Shown piece after piece: positions 1 through 9,958 of a stretch of 64,000 nucleotides of DNA (positions within the stretch are counted from its first letter, which is position 1; every line of letters starts with the position of its first letter). The stretch comes from Wurfbainia villosa (Eukaryota > Streptophyta > Magnoliopsida > Zingiberales > Zingiberaceae), in contig CM045989.1 of the NCBI GenBank assembly GCA_025175895.1, forward strand, positions 23,801,928 through 23,865,927, written 5' to 3'. A program made the translations under genes and the position numbers. The notes under the pieces are model-generated. The model was not told the origin of the DNA. It saw nothing but the letters and a program-made list of their open reading frames with translations, and made no database searches.

Positions 1-282
1 GAGTGACTAGCTGTAATACTTCATATGGTTCTCTGCATATACAGATATGTCAATGAAGTTCTTACTGCAGCTTAAGTGCAATGTTCCTTCGACTTGCGGT
101 ATTCAAGTCATCTTGGTCATGAAGACTTATATTTTGACATCTTGAGCAAGCATCTCTGAGGAGATGTGGACCCGGGATGATTGGGTGTAAGTCAAAGTGT
201 CTGAAGGTGTTTGAATAGCCTATAAGTGATTCACCACTCCTTGCGAGGAGATGTATACCCTGAGGCCACTCGTTAGATTGTT
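1..282 (+). repeat. CopA-type copia LTR, left piece (interrupted)
   Basis: This stretch matches the CopA LTR at 32325-32605 almost base for base. It stops where a gypsy element begins, and the match resumes at 16821 (equivalent to 32606), so it is one LTR cut in two. The first 375 or so bases of the LTR lie left of the window. The five bases TTGTT at 278-282 recur at 16816-16820 and are the target-site duplication of the inserted element. No coding sequence is seen. Confidence 0.85.
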
Positions 283-2281
283 TGTAAAATACTGCAGATA
301 AATGACTAAAGTGGGTAATATTATTATTAAAAAAAAACTTATGGGTTAATTAAATCTAAATTAGGCTTATTGTTATAGGTTTAATTGGGGCTAGGTTTAA
401 GCCTTATAGGGTAAACCCGACCCGATTTTACTCAAATTAATCCAATTTTCTCCTTTTGTAATGTTCACGCCGTCCGATGATTTCTCCGCGCAAACATTTC
501 TTCACTCGCAAACTCTTTCTCTTCCCCCTCGTGACGTTGTCGCTCCTCCTATCCTTCTTTTCTTCTCCGAAGCGACCAGCTACCGAGCGCCCTTCCCTTT
601 CCTCTTGTCCTTCTTCCTCGTGACAGGCGACGACCGGTGGCTTGGATGATCTCCACGGACAAGCTAGGGCGAGTGGGTGTGCGTGGCTGGAAGCTTGCGC
701 CAGCGGTGAGCGTGCGCATAGCCGAGAGTTTGGGTCAGTGGAGTCAGCACTGCGTGCTGATTTGGGGGTTGAGATCACTACCAGAGCAGACAGCGATTGG
801 AAACTTATGTCAACGATGTCTACACTAGTTCTACTTGGGAGCGACGAGTTCTGCCGGCACAAGGTGAGGCTTGGTCCTTCTTCCTTGATCTCATGTGAGA
901 TCCCTCTTAGATCATGGTTTTTCCGATTGTAGCCCAGATCTTCGTGTTTGGGACTAGGGCAGCAATGTTCCTGTTGGTTTCTGGCGGACGGTGGAATTTG
1001 GGGAAGGGTTGGTTGTCGGTGAAGTTCCAATTTGCTGGTAATCATGAGCCGTTCCTTTTTGTTCTATTAATCCAGTTCAATTCATTGTGTTGTTGTTGTT
1101 CTTCTATTGTCTATTAATGTGTGTTCTGTGTTATGCGGCCGGTGTTGGAGTTTTGGCCAAATGGGATGGTGTGGGGAAGAACTGATGGGTGTTGATTTTT
1201 AACAAAGTGTTTTAAATAGTTAGATCCCTATATTGGTGTGGCTGTGAATGATACGGTTCTTGCCCACGAAGGGGTGAATCGTCCATGAGTTAGAGATTTG
1301 TCAACGGTGGATGGTTATTTTCATATTGAGGTGTTAGTGTGTGATTTGCCTATATGTTGATTGGATATGGATTCGTTTGTTCTATTAATTGTCGGATTGG
1401 TGGGTTGTTAAGCACCATTTCAAGATTGGTAATTAGTGCTTGATTGTTGGTGGTTGTGTGAGAAGTTGTAAGGCTAGAGTTGAGTTATAAATGGGTTGTT
1501 GTGTCGTTGTAACGGCTGTGAAGTAGTAGTTTTGTTTGGGCTATGAATAGAGATGTAAATTAAGTGTAAAAAGGTTAAATCTTAATGAGATTGACTTTGT
1601 TAAGTTGGATATGGAATTGGATGAGTAGGTTAGCACTTTTGCAAATTGAAAACGGTGGGTTTAAATTAAATGGTCAAGTATGGCTATTTGGGTTTCTAAT
1701 TCGTATTCGATAAAGGGATGTGAATATAGAAATGATAGAATAGTAAATTTAGATATATTGTCGTATGCTTGAACATAACCACAATGTTTGAAATGTGCAG
1801 GACGTGGCTACGAGACGGGTCCGCGGCCGTGAGGACTTTATTATTATGAGCATTATGGCAGGTGGATAATTTCCTACCCTAGTTAGGTAGATGTAATTGC
1901 ATTCAGATTTAGACATAGATATGACCATGTTATATGTTCATATTATCTTGACCCTTCTCTTTTTTATCCTATGCTTGATACTTGTAGTTAGCTATATATG
2001 CTCAAATGTTGATATCACATTTTTTCGTTGTCATGATTTAGTAGTTACAAATGTGATGTAAGTAGATCTTTAAATGTTTAATAGGGTGTAGATGTTAGAG
2101 TACGAATGATGACCTGATTTGTAAATTAGGTAAAAGGTCATCCATGGGTAGGTAATGCCTTAAATGTAGGATTTATTCCAATACCCCTATGTTGCATACT
2201 CATTACCAACCATGTGTTGTGTAATGGTCAGATGAATCGTGATTAGTGTGTCGCTACGGACCGATGGTCCTAGCTTGTTAT

Positions 2282-2400
2282 GATCAGTTGAGTACGACTC
2301 TCTATAGGATAGAGAGTCAGTCGATCAGTTGAGTACGACTCTCTATAGGATAGAGAGTGTATTGATCAGATGGGTATGACTCTCTGTTGAACAGAGAGTC
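2282..2400. repeat. Three tandem 42-bp units, each a hairpin (GYP 5' LTR)
   Basis: Three consecutive units start GATCAGNTG. Each contains an inverted repeat of the form ACTCTCTA..TAGAGAGT (third unit ACTCTCTGTT..AACAGAGAGT). The third unit differs in both arms of its stem, so pairing is kept despite the change. The same triplet occurs in the other LTR at 15274-15391. Confidence 0.85.
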
Positions 2401-2872
2401 TGTGGTAGATGTCTGTATGTGTGACAGTACATTCATGTCATTTGCATGCATTCTGACGACATAGTCTCCCTTGGGGTTGAGAGAGTCGTCAGTCATCCTG
2501 CCTCCCAGGTTACTTCCCGAGGAGTAACTGGTGTGAGGGCAGAGCATTTGTTGTGTCGCACTCTACCACTATAGACGGTGGTAGTTAGACTTGCGTGCAG
2601 TTGTCCTGGGTGCGTGACACTTGACCACTCATAGGTAGTGTCAGTCGGAGTGGCCAGCAGCAGGGACCCCCATTGTGTAGCGAGCTCTTTACGCTCATAT
2701 GCTACTTGATCATACTGCCCACTCGGCCACTCTAGAGCAATGGTTGATGTTGAGTTGGGACAATTGTCATGTCGTGCCACCTAGGCCACCTTGGGGTCGT
2801 GGTAGCGATTAGGGGTGTGCAGGCGTGACCATGCATGCTGCATTGCCGTATCATACGACATTTTGCATATTG

Positions 2873-2873
<1 letters not shown>

Positions 2874-2946
<73 letters not shown>
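2874..2946. repeat. (TA)n microsatellite in GYP 5' LTR
   Basis: About 73 bp of uninterrupted TA. The equivalent site of the other LTR (15894-15935) has only about 42 bp. ORFs rich in Tyr-Ile read through it on both strands and are not genes. Confidence 0.95.
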
Positions 2947-2948
<2 letters not shown>

Positions 2949-3806
2949 ATGATGGTGATTAGTATACATACAGATGCAGTCTATATGTATATTCACTCTG
3001 ATGATGCATTTGTATGTACTATGCTTGTTGCATTTGTTTGTACATATTCATACATGCTATTGCATTTTATGTATGGTAGTAGGTCGGGTACTTGTATACT
3101 TGTTGGTCGGTCACTGTGATACCCTCGACCCGTATCATGATATAGTGTGAGTTAGTATTACTCTTTATACCTTATGTTGTGGATATATGCCCAGGTTGGA
3201 TAAGTGTAGAGTAGCTGACTGTTAGGCATGTCAGCATCTTTTGTTGTTCAGTTGGTTTAGTTGTATGCATGTATGTATATTTATTATGCTAATGTATACC
3301 TGTCGTACCTGTAGATTATATTGTTGAATTACATGTGATATTGATATATTTACATGTTCTATCTTATTACCTGCTGAGCTTTACTCACCACTATAGACCC
3401 TGGGTTTTTCTGTCGCCTAGGTAACAGGTAGAAGTCTTTGTGACGGCTTGGAGCTACACCGGCGATCCATCCCATCTCCGTTTTTCCGAGCCTCCCGTGG
3501 ACTTTATTTTATGTCATGGATTTTGTCTTTATGTTGTAGACTTTGTCTTCGATGTTTTATGTACGGTTTCTACTGTGGACTTGTCAGGTGGTGTGCACCT
3601 GTGTGGTTTCGGTTTGTTTGTCAGTATGTGTGTTGTGGGTATGTGGTTTTTATGTTTTCCGCTATGTTATATATATATATGTTGCTTAGTATGTTGTGGA
3701 TGTGGGCCTACGGGCCTTGTATTAACCCGAGATGTTGCCACGCACAGGGGAGATGCCGTCCATTTGTTTTTCGACACGACATACTCTCAGGGTGTGACAA
3801 CTTTAG

Positions 3807-3819
3807 TGGTATCAAAGCC
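3807..3819 (+). other. GYP primer-binding site
   Basis: TGGTATCAAAGCC lies seven bases after the LTR end. It matches the common TGGTATCAGAGCC site for initiator Met-tRNA with one change. Confidence 0.75.
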
Positions 3820-4300
3820 CTAGGTTCTGTGATGCCATACAATGATTTTGTTTTTGAGTCTTGGATTCTCGGGAGTCAGTATATTTTTTGGATTTGGTTT
3901 TTGTGAGATGGGATTGACAGCGGCATAAGCTCCAGGCAGCATGAAGTAAGAATTTCTGATAACTCATATTTCAGATAGTTACTTATCTAAACTTGTTCAA
4001 CAAGTGTATACAGTCAGAGTTATGACACCTGTGCAGACTCGTAGTAGGGGTCATCCACCGAGGTGACCAACCGGAGTTACCTTTAGTGTTTATACTCCCG
4101 GTTTTGGTTGACTATGCATTTAGTGTATATAACAGGGAATAACCTGTAGTGTGTTGGTTATTGTTCATAACCGTGGTATGAGTTGACCATGGGAACGACC
4201 TATTGAGTCTGTGAGTCTTGAACCTGTGTCAAAAAGGTGATTTACCTTTGAGAGCCAACTGATACTGAGTCAGAAAACAGGGGTCAAGTCGTCACATTTC
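3820..4300 (+). pseudogene. GYP leader and 5' end of decayed gag
   Basis: After the primer-binding site a leader runs to about 4020. From about 4023 a short Met-Thr-Pro-Val-Gln-Thr-Arg-Ser-Arg-Gly stretch resembles the usual basic start of plant gypsy Gag proteins. Stops follow at once. The sequence is then cut by NA3 at 4301, and 4296-4300 (ATTTC) is the target-site duplication of NA3. The gag continues at 13571. Confidence 0.55.
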
Positions 4301-5579
4301 TGTAGGATCGAGTAAACTGAGAGAGGGGGTGAATCTTGGTGTTTAATAATTTTTTTGATTACTTTTAATATGAGTACACAGCGAAAATGAAATGCAATAA
4401 GAGACACAGTAATTTACTTGGTTCACAACCTGGATTGGATTGCTACTCCAAGGCCCATAGCTCTACCACAAACTACCTCGATGGGTAATATCTATAATGC
4501 CCTCCAATTCGAGAACTCTCGACTTCGGAGGGAGTTCGCTTTTTACAAATGTAAGAAAAGAGTAACAATCTACTCTCTCTTTAAATTGAATTTAAAAGCG
4601 AAAATAAAAAAGTTAACGACTACTTTATACCGACACAAGATGTAGTAGTGGATGCAGCTTGAGGTGTCGGAAAAGAGTCCTTCTGAATGGTTGAAGCTCT
4701 TGTGATCGTGAGGAAATTTTGATAGCACTTTAATGTATATGAATGTTGATCTTGAGTTTTGGTTGAGCATGACTTTTATAAACTCTTTCCAGTTGACTGG
4801 AATGCATTCCAGTAGACTCCACATCAGCCCATCGATATGGAATTCGTGGTCTTCCAATGATCAATCCTCTTCACGACGACGCACCCTCGATCGGAAATTT
4901 CTCTCTTCAGTCGACTCAAACTCTTCAGTCGACTCAAGCCCTTTCCATCTGCGTCGCATGATCTTTGGTCGATCACCAGCTAATCCTGCCAAATAGGTAT
5001 CCAGTCGACTGATACATCTCCAGTCGATTGGACTTCAGTCGACTTGAATCCATTCAGTTGACTGATCCCTGCAAAATAGGATTAGCACAAAATAAATAAT
5101 ATGAAATGCGATAGCAGCAGTAATACTGCTCGATCTCGACTACTAAGTCCCATGTGGACTTTTCATCAGATCGACGCCTAGCTTTGTCCCCCTACAGAGG
5201 ACTCGGCCTCACCTCTTCACTTGAGGCTTACCTGTCGGCTACCTGCCGGACTTACCATTTTTGACATCCGATCTGACCCACCAAGGCTTCCACCAGCTAT
5301 CCGGTCTGCCTGACCCAGCTGGACTTTTTGTCGATTGTCCGGTCTCCTGAGCCAACCGGTCTTCATGCCAAATGTCCGGTCCACGCAACCCATTTGGACT
5401 TCATGCCAGTGTCCGGTCCTACTGATCTATCAAGATTCATGCCTAGTATCCGGTCAACATGACTTACTAGGACTTTTTATTAAGCCTGCACACTTAACAC
5501 TTATATTAGATCACACGTGAGTCCTAACTATTAATTGTAGTTCATACATCAAAACTGAGTGATGCTTACTATATCAACA
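4301..5579 (-). repeat. NA3 3' LTR
   Basis: It starts TGTAGGATCG and ends ATCAACA in + orientation and pairs with 12290-13565. AGTCGACT-type palindromes, several decayed at the central CpG, cluster at about 4795-5070. On the - strand the LTR begins TGTTGATATAG. No gene is seen. Confidence 0.9.
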
Positions 5580-5594
5580 ATCTCCCCCTTTTTG
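5580..5594 (-). other. NA3 polypurine tract
   Basis: Reading the - strand, AAAAAGGGGGAGAT abuts the LTR start. This is the expected primer for plus-strand DNA synthesis. Confidence 0.8.
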
Positions 5595-5989
5595 ATGTAT
5601 GATAACACATCAGTTAAAGTTAGGAGAATTAAATATCAATCTCCATATTTAACATGTATAAGAAATGAACTTACAACTTTTGTAATGAATATAGATGCAT
5701 AAATTTATCCATGTATGACATGCATTAATCCTTATCAAAATTTTGCATCTTCTCTAATTTTATCTCTCTTCTTCTTAAATTTATATCTTATAATTTTTTA
5801 TCTCCTCTCCCCCTTTGGCATACATCAAAATAAGGGTGAAATTAAAGATATAAACTTAGTATATTATATTTTATCAAGACACATTTTCAAAAATTACCCT
5901 TGAACAATTTAACCTTTTCAAAAAAAAAAATCAAGAATTAAAAACTTTTCCTTGAATAATTAAAATTTTACACTTTTTTATTCAAAATT

Positions 5990-6490
5990 TTCAAACATTT
6001 TCAGAAACTCCCCCTGAAAAATTTAATAATTTTAAAATATTCACAAGTCCCCATGAAAAATTCAAAATTTTCAAACAATTTTTTAAAAACTTCCCATTCA
6101 AAATTTTTCAAACATTTTCAGAAACTCCCCATGAAAAATTTAATATTTAAAATATTTCAAAAAATATTCACAAGTTCCCATGAAAAATTCAAAATTTTCA
6201 AACATATTTTTTTAAAAAAAAACTCCCCATTCAAAATTTTTCAAACATTTTCAGAAACTCCCCCTGAAAAATTTAATATTTAAAAAATATTTCAAAATAT
6301 TCACAAGTCCCCATGAAAAATTCAAAAATTTCAAACATTTTTTTTAAAAAAAAAACTCCCCATTCAAAATTTTTCAAACATTTTCAGAAACTCCCCCTGA
6401 AAAATTTAATATTTAAAAAATATTTCAAAATATTCACAAGTCCCTATGAAAAATTCAAAATTTTCAAACATTTTTTTTTTAAAAAAATTT
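5990..6490. repeat. Tandem repeat of about 130 bp, 3-4 copies
   Basis: The phrase CACAAGTCCCCATGAAAAATT recurs with small changes at about 6042, 6170, 6302 and 6435, giving a period of 128-133 bp. Units are A/T-rich with short CCCC blocks. It lies in the 3' non-coding part of NA3. Confidence 0.85.
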
Positions 6491-6735
6491 GATGCACAAG
6501 TGATAAGGAGTAAGTCCAAGCATGAATTCCTATTACATTTAACTTTTGAAAATACACATCTAAAAATTATCCTTAAAGCAAATGTCCAACTTTTTCTAGC
6601 TCAAATGATATAGAGTAAATCATCAAGCTTTGAATTACAGTCAGTCACGGAAGTGATCGATTTGCTTTTGTAAACCACATGTTGGTTCATGTTGATGCAC
6701 TTGATCTACATCTGGAACCAGGGGTGCAGTCCTAA

Positions 6736-6797
6736 CATCTCACTCCAATCTTCGTCGCTCAATACACAAACAGATAAACCTAGATATTTGTGAGATG
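6736..6797 (-). promoter_or_regulatory. Conserved 3' stem-loop, NA3 copy 2
   Basis: Reading the - strand: CATCTCAC (6797-6790), a 46-nt loop, then GTGAGATG (6743-6736) followed by TTAGGA. The same arrangement occurs in NA1a, NA1b, NA2a, NA2b and CopD, and a second time in NA3 at 8868-8926. Its role is unknown; conservation across families is what I see. Confidence 0.6.
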
Positions 6798-7009
6798 CAA
6801 AGGCTACCTAGATCTATAGGATCATAAATTCTAGATTGACCTAATCTAGAATACTTTTCAATTTTCTTAAAAAAATAATATAATATCACTTTTTAAAATA
6901 ATTTAGAATGGTAAGCAAAAAGAAAATTCCTAGTCTACCAAGCATAACCCAATTCAATACACAAGATTTTATTAATAAAATTTCATTAAGTTCCAGTATT
7001 ACAATACTC

Positions 7010-8122
7010 CTAATCAGTGGATGGAGGATGAGAGGGACCCATGCCCCAAGACCTAAGAAGATCCATCATCTGTCGATGGTCCTCTCTCTGCTCCTGCATG
7101 ATCTGCATCATCTCAAGATGCTGCCTCTGCATCGTATCCTCCAACCTGTATAGTCTCTCTGCTACGGTTAGAGCTGTCGGAATCCCAAGAAATGGTGATA
7201 AACTATCAAATCCTGGTGCTTCTTGATGCTCAGCCTCGGAGTGGTGGTCTGGGTCGATCTCTGGCTCATGCTCCTGCTCCGGATCATGATGGGGCTGAGG
7301 CTGAGGTCCATCTCTCTTCCATACAAGGATATTATTGTCATCTAAACCTACTTTTGCTAACCCAAACTACCTAGATCCTATCATGTTGCACTCAGTAAGT
7401 TGTTTGATGTTACCTGTGGTAACATCAAACCCTAATGCAGCTAAGAGGGATGTGATGACATGGCAGTAAGGCAAGTGTGCCTTCCTGCTAGTGACTGACA
7501 TGGAATGATAGATGATAGAATGGAACATCTGTAGGCTAATATCTAAATCTAACCTATGACTAAGTACATAAAGTAAAAATGAATGAAAAGGGTGCATCAT
7601 AGCGATGTCCCTAGTGGTGAGTGGTAAAATGCAGTTTACTATAACTCGATACAGGGCATAGTCCTGTACTCGAAGTCTAGTAGAACTAAAGATACTCACA
7701 GACAGAGTTCTTTCTTCACCAAAAAGATGCATGTGAATCCTATCTAATGTAATATGAGAGTAGGGGTCACCATATGGTAACTCTGAGGATGGAAAATATG
7801 CAACAGGACATGTCGAATGCAATAGTCCTAAATGCTCTCTCAATATGTCAGGGGTAAAGACAAAGTCCTTACCTTGTACCCTAGTTGAGTATGAAAGGTC
7901 ATCAATCTTGGTAAAGTTATTGAAAAATTCCGCACATACGTCTATGTTAATGAAATTTTTACAATAGACCAGTTTCTCTAATCCATAGTGTGCAATGACC
8001 TCTATACTTAGTATGCATGCATTACTAAAATATGATCTACTGATATACCTAGTGGGCAGAGGAATGTAAGTAATACTCTCGAATCTAATCCTATGTCCCT
8101 CAGTAGGGAACCTAACATCCAT
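7010..8122 (-). pseudogene. NA3 second ORF, plant transposon-protein domain (PF20167-like), one stop
   Basis: From Met at 8122 the frame is open for 251 codons to a TAG at 7367-7369, then stays open in the same frame to a stop at 7010-7012. The N-terminal part carries a pattern typical of the 'putative plant transposon protein domain': AEFFNNF, then a Thr-Arg-Val-Gly-like step, then FTPDILREHLGL. The C-terminal part is Pro/His/Glu-rich and ends in a Gln/Glu/Met-rich stretch likely to form a coiled coil. It is not a Gag, integrase or reverse transcriptase. An upstream ATG at 8241-8239 followed by GTAATA, and an AG at about 8167, look like a small intron, but joining them is one base out of frame. 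Function is unknown; the domain name is recalled from pattern, not from a search. Confidence 0.6.
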
Positions 8123-8364
8123 GCATGGAGTTGATGATTCAACCTCGATAGCTCTTCTTTTACCCCCTAATTAAATTACAAATATTAAATATTTATTGAA
8201 AATAATTGAAATTTGAGTTTAAAAAATTATTACCTCGGCATTTTTAATGATATTAAAGAGAGATGACGACCTTAGTGCTTCGAAAGATTGGAATTAGGGT
8301 TTTTCAGTTGGGATTTCGGTTGTGGTGAATGGTTTTGGTGTGGTTTGGTATTGTTCTTATAGAC

Positions 8365-8610
8365 GGAATTCAGTCAACTGAAGATATTCCAATCGCTTGA
8401 ATATGAGTCGACTGAAAGTGTTTCAGTCGACTGTTATAGTTATTACCATTTACTTCGCCACCCAAACTTTATCTACCAGTTCATTTCAGTTGACTTAATT
8501 GACTTCAGTCGACTGAATTTGTGTTTTACCTTCCCGATACTTGGAGGCAACTGATTTTGATTCAGTCGACTCTCATTGAGTCGACTGAACACAATTCAGT
8601 CGATTGAGTT
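8365..8610. repeat. AGTCGACT palindrome cluster in NA3 interior
   Basis: Four exact AGTCGACT sites plus variants changed mainly at the central CpG (AGTTGACT, AGTCAACT, AGTCGATT) lie between the first stem-loop and the second ORF. The LTRs of NA1, NA2 and NA3 hold similar clusters. Confidence 0.8.
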
Positions 8611-8867
8611 ATCATATTAAAAATTTACGATTTATTATTATTTAATTATCCTTATTATTCAAATTTCATAGATTAATTAATTTGGCAATTAAGTTTATTT
8701 AGTTTCATTAATTCAGTTTAAGTATAGTAATTTAACTTGAGTTGACTTAAATTAGGTTAAGATAATTTGTTTTAGTTAGGTATATTTGTTATATTTGAAT
8801 TAATTAAGGTAGGTTAACTAAAGTATGTTGTTAAAAAATTTTTGGTTAAAGTGTGTTTTAATCCTAA

Positions 8868-8926
8868 ATCATCTCACCCAAGCTAGGTTTTAAATGCACT
8901 TATCCTTATGAGTTTTGTGAGATGAT
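8868..8926 (-). promoter_or_regulatory. Conserved 3' stem-loop, NA3 copy 1
   Basis: ATCATCTCAC and GTGAGATGAT form a perfect 10-bp stem around a 39-nt loop. On the - strand the second arm runs into ATTTAGGA, resembling the TAGGA that follows this stem in the other elements. The loop side CATCTCACAAAA is shared with CopD. Confidence 0.65.
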
Positions 8927-9032
8927 GATTTCTTTTATCTTTATTAAATTAAATGATCAATTTCAAAGTGTTTAAACTTGTGTTAGATTAAGGCTTGGTT
9001 TGAGCTAGTCAAGTAGGTTTTTCCAGTATTGA

Positions 9033-9267
9033 CTTCCAGGTCGTGGCGAGGCACATGACCTTCTTGATTATCGGAGCAACGACCACTTCCTAGACAAAGT
9101 CAATAAAGGAATCAAGTACTTGATTCACTTTAGATTAAGCCTTGGTCTAACTAGTTAAAGACTTAGTGAGTTAGCTTCGGTCAATTCCACTCAACTTAGT
9201 GCACCAGGTTGTAGCGAGGCACATGGCCTTCTTGATTATCGGAGCAACGACTACTTCCTAGACATGC
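9033..9267. repeat. Direct repeat of about 60 bp
   Basis: A block containing GCGAGGCACATG, then CTTCTTGATTATCGGAGCAACG, occurs at about 9050-9103 and again at about 9214-9267 with few changes. It lies between the NA3 stem-loop and the SINE. I recognise no coding role. Confidence 0.75.
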
Positions 9268-9461
9268 ACTTCGAAGAGCTTCCCTAACTTACTATCAGTT
9301 CACTTGTCTTAGTACTAGATTGTTCAAGTTTAAACTACTTTATTTCTTATCTAGTCCATTCTACATTAAGCAAGTAAACTAAACTAAAGCATTCAAGTGT
9401 TTAACTAAAACAAGGAAGTTACACTAAAGCAACCAAGTGTTAAACTAAAACAAGAAAAGTT

Positions 9462-9756
9462 GCCCCCAGGGCAACGACGCAATGGTAACTCACGAGGATC
9501 CCCTCTATGCTTCCAGGGGTCGATTCCGCCCTGACTACGCGCGCTGTGTGGGTGGAGGTGCTTGATGCCCCCCCGGCCCAGCGTGGTCGGCCCATCTGGT
9601 GTAGCATGGGTTCAAACATGCTCTGGCCATTCGTCACCCTGATTTACCCTTGTTGACCGGTGGGGACTCTAGTCGAAGGTCGTGGGGCAGGGCCGGTCAG
9701 CCATTAGGACTAGTAGGGAAGAGAAATCGTACCTGATACCTGATGTAAATTAAAAA
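9462..9756 (+). mobile_element. tRNA-derived SINE
   Basis: A 295-bp block is flanked by a 15-bp direct repeat AAAACAAGAAAAGTT (9447-9461 and 9757-9771). Near its 5' end is a perfect RNA polymerase III A box, GACGCAATGG (9476-9485), and 31 bp further a B box GGGTCGATTCC (9517-9527) with one mismatch. The body is clearly more GC-rich than the surroundings and ends in an A-run. These are the marks of a plant SINE mobilised by LINE machinery. It sits inside NA3, opposite to the NA3 strand. The ORF at 9440-9637 on the - strand is incidental. Confidence 0.85.
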
Positions 9757-9958
9757 AAAACAAGAAAAGTTAACTAAAACATGCAAGTGTTTAACTAAAC
9801 AAGGAAACAAGAAAGGTGTTAGCTCCCCCTAAATGGTAGCTAGTTTGAGTTTTGTTCACTAAGTGAACTTTACTCTTGGAAACCCAAAATTGATTTGGTC
9901 CAACTTGGTTGACTAAGCTAGACTTAGGAACCCATGCTTGGACTCGATTCTTAGCATT

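Larger units (their letters stand above)
283..3799 (+). repeat. GYP 5' LTR (3517 bp)
   Basis: It begins TG at 283 and ends GTGACA at 3799, just before the primer-binding site. The part 1821-3799 aligns with 14813-16815 at the other end. The part 283-1820 has no partner in the window because the 3' LTR is truncated. It holds three tandem hairpins (2282-2400) and a TA microsatellite (2874-2946). Short ORFs on both strands around 437-1117 and 3440-3906 show no recognisable domain and fall inside LTR sequence, so I do not call them genes. Confidence 0.85.
5595..7009 (-). other. NA3 3' non-coding region
   Basis: This AT-rich stretch has no supported gene. It contains the tandem repeat at 5990-6490, several C-runs that read as purine-rich AGGGGGAG-like strings on the - strand, and the second copy of the stem-loop (6736-6797). 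An ORF at 6053-6283 is a by-product of the repeat. Confidence 0.7.

Noticed and set aside
437..1117. Overlapping ORFs of 60-202 codons on both strands in the GYP 5' LTR
   Set aside because: No domain, low-complexity Arg/Ser/Pro composition, several frames open at once, and the location is inside an LTR.
2781..3119. ORFs reading Tyr-Ile repeats (also 15773-16105)
   Set aside because: They come from the TA microsatellite and appear on both strands.
6053..6283. Lys/Phe-rich ORF
   Set aside because: Made by the 130-bp AT-rich tandem repeat in the NA3 3' region.
9462..9530. A functional tRNA gene
   Set aside because: A and B boxes are present but no complete cloverleaf or anticodon arm; the 295-bp unit with A-tail and target-site duplication fits a SINE.
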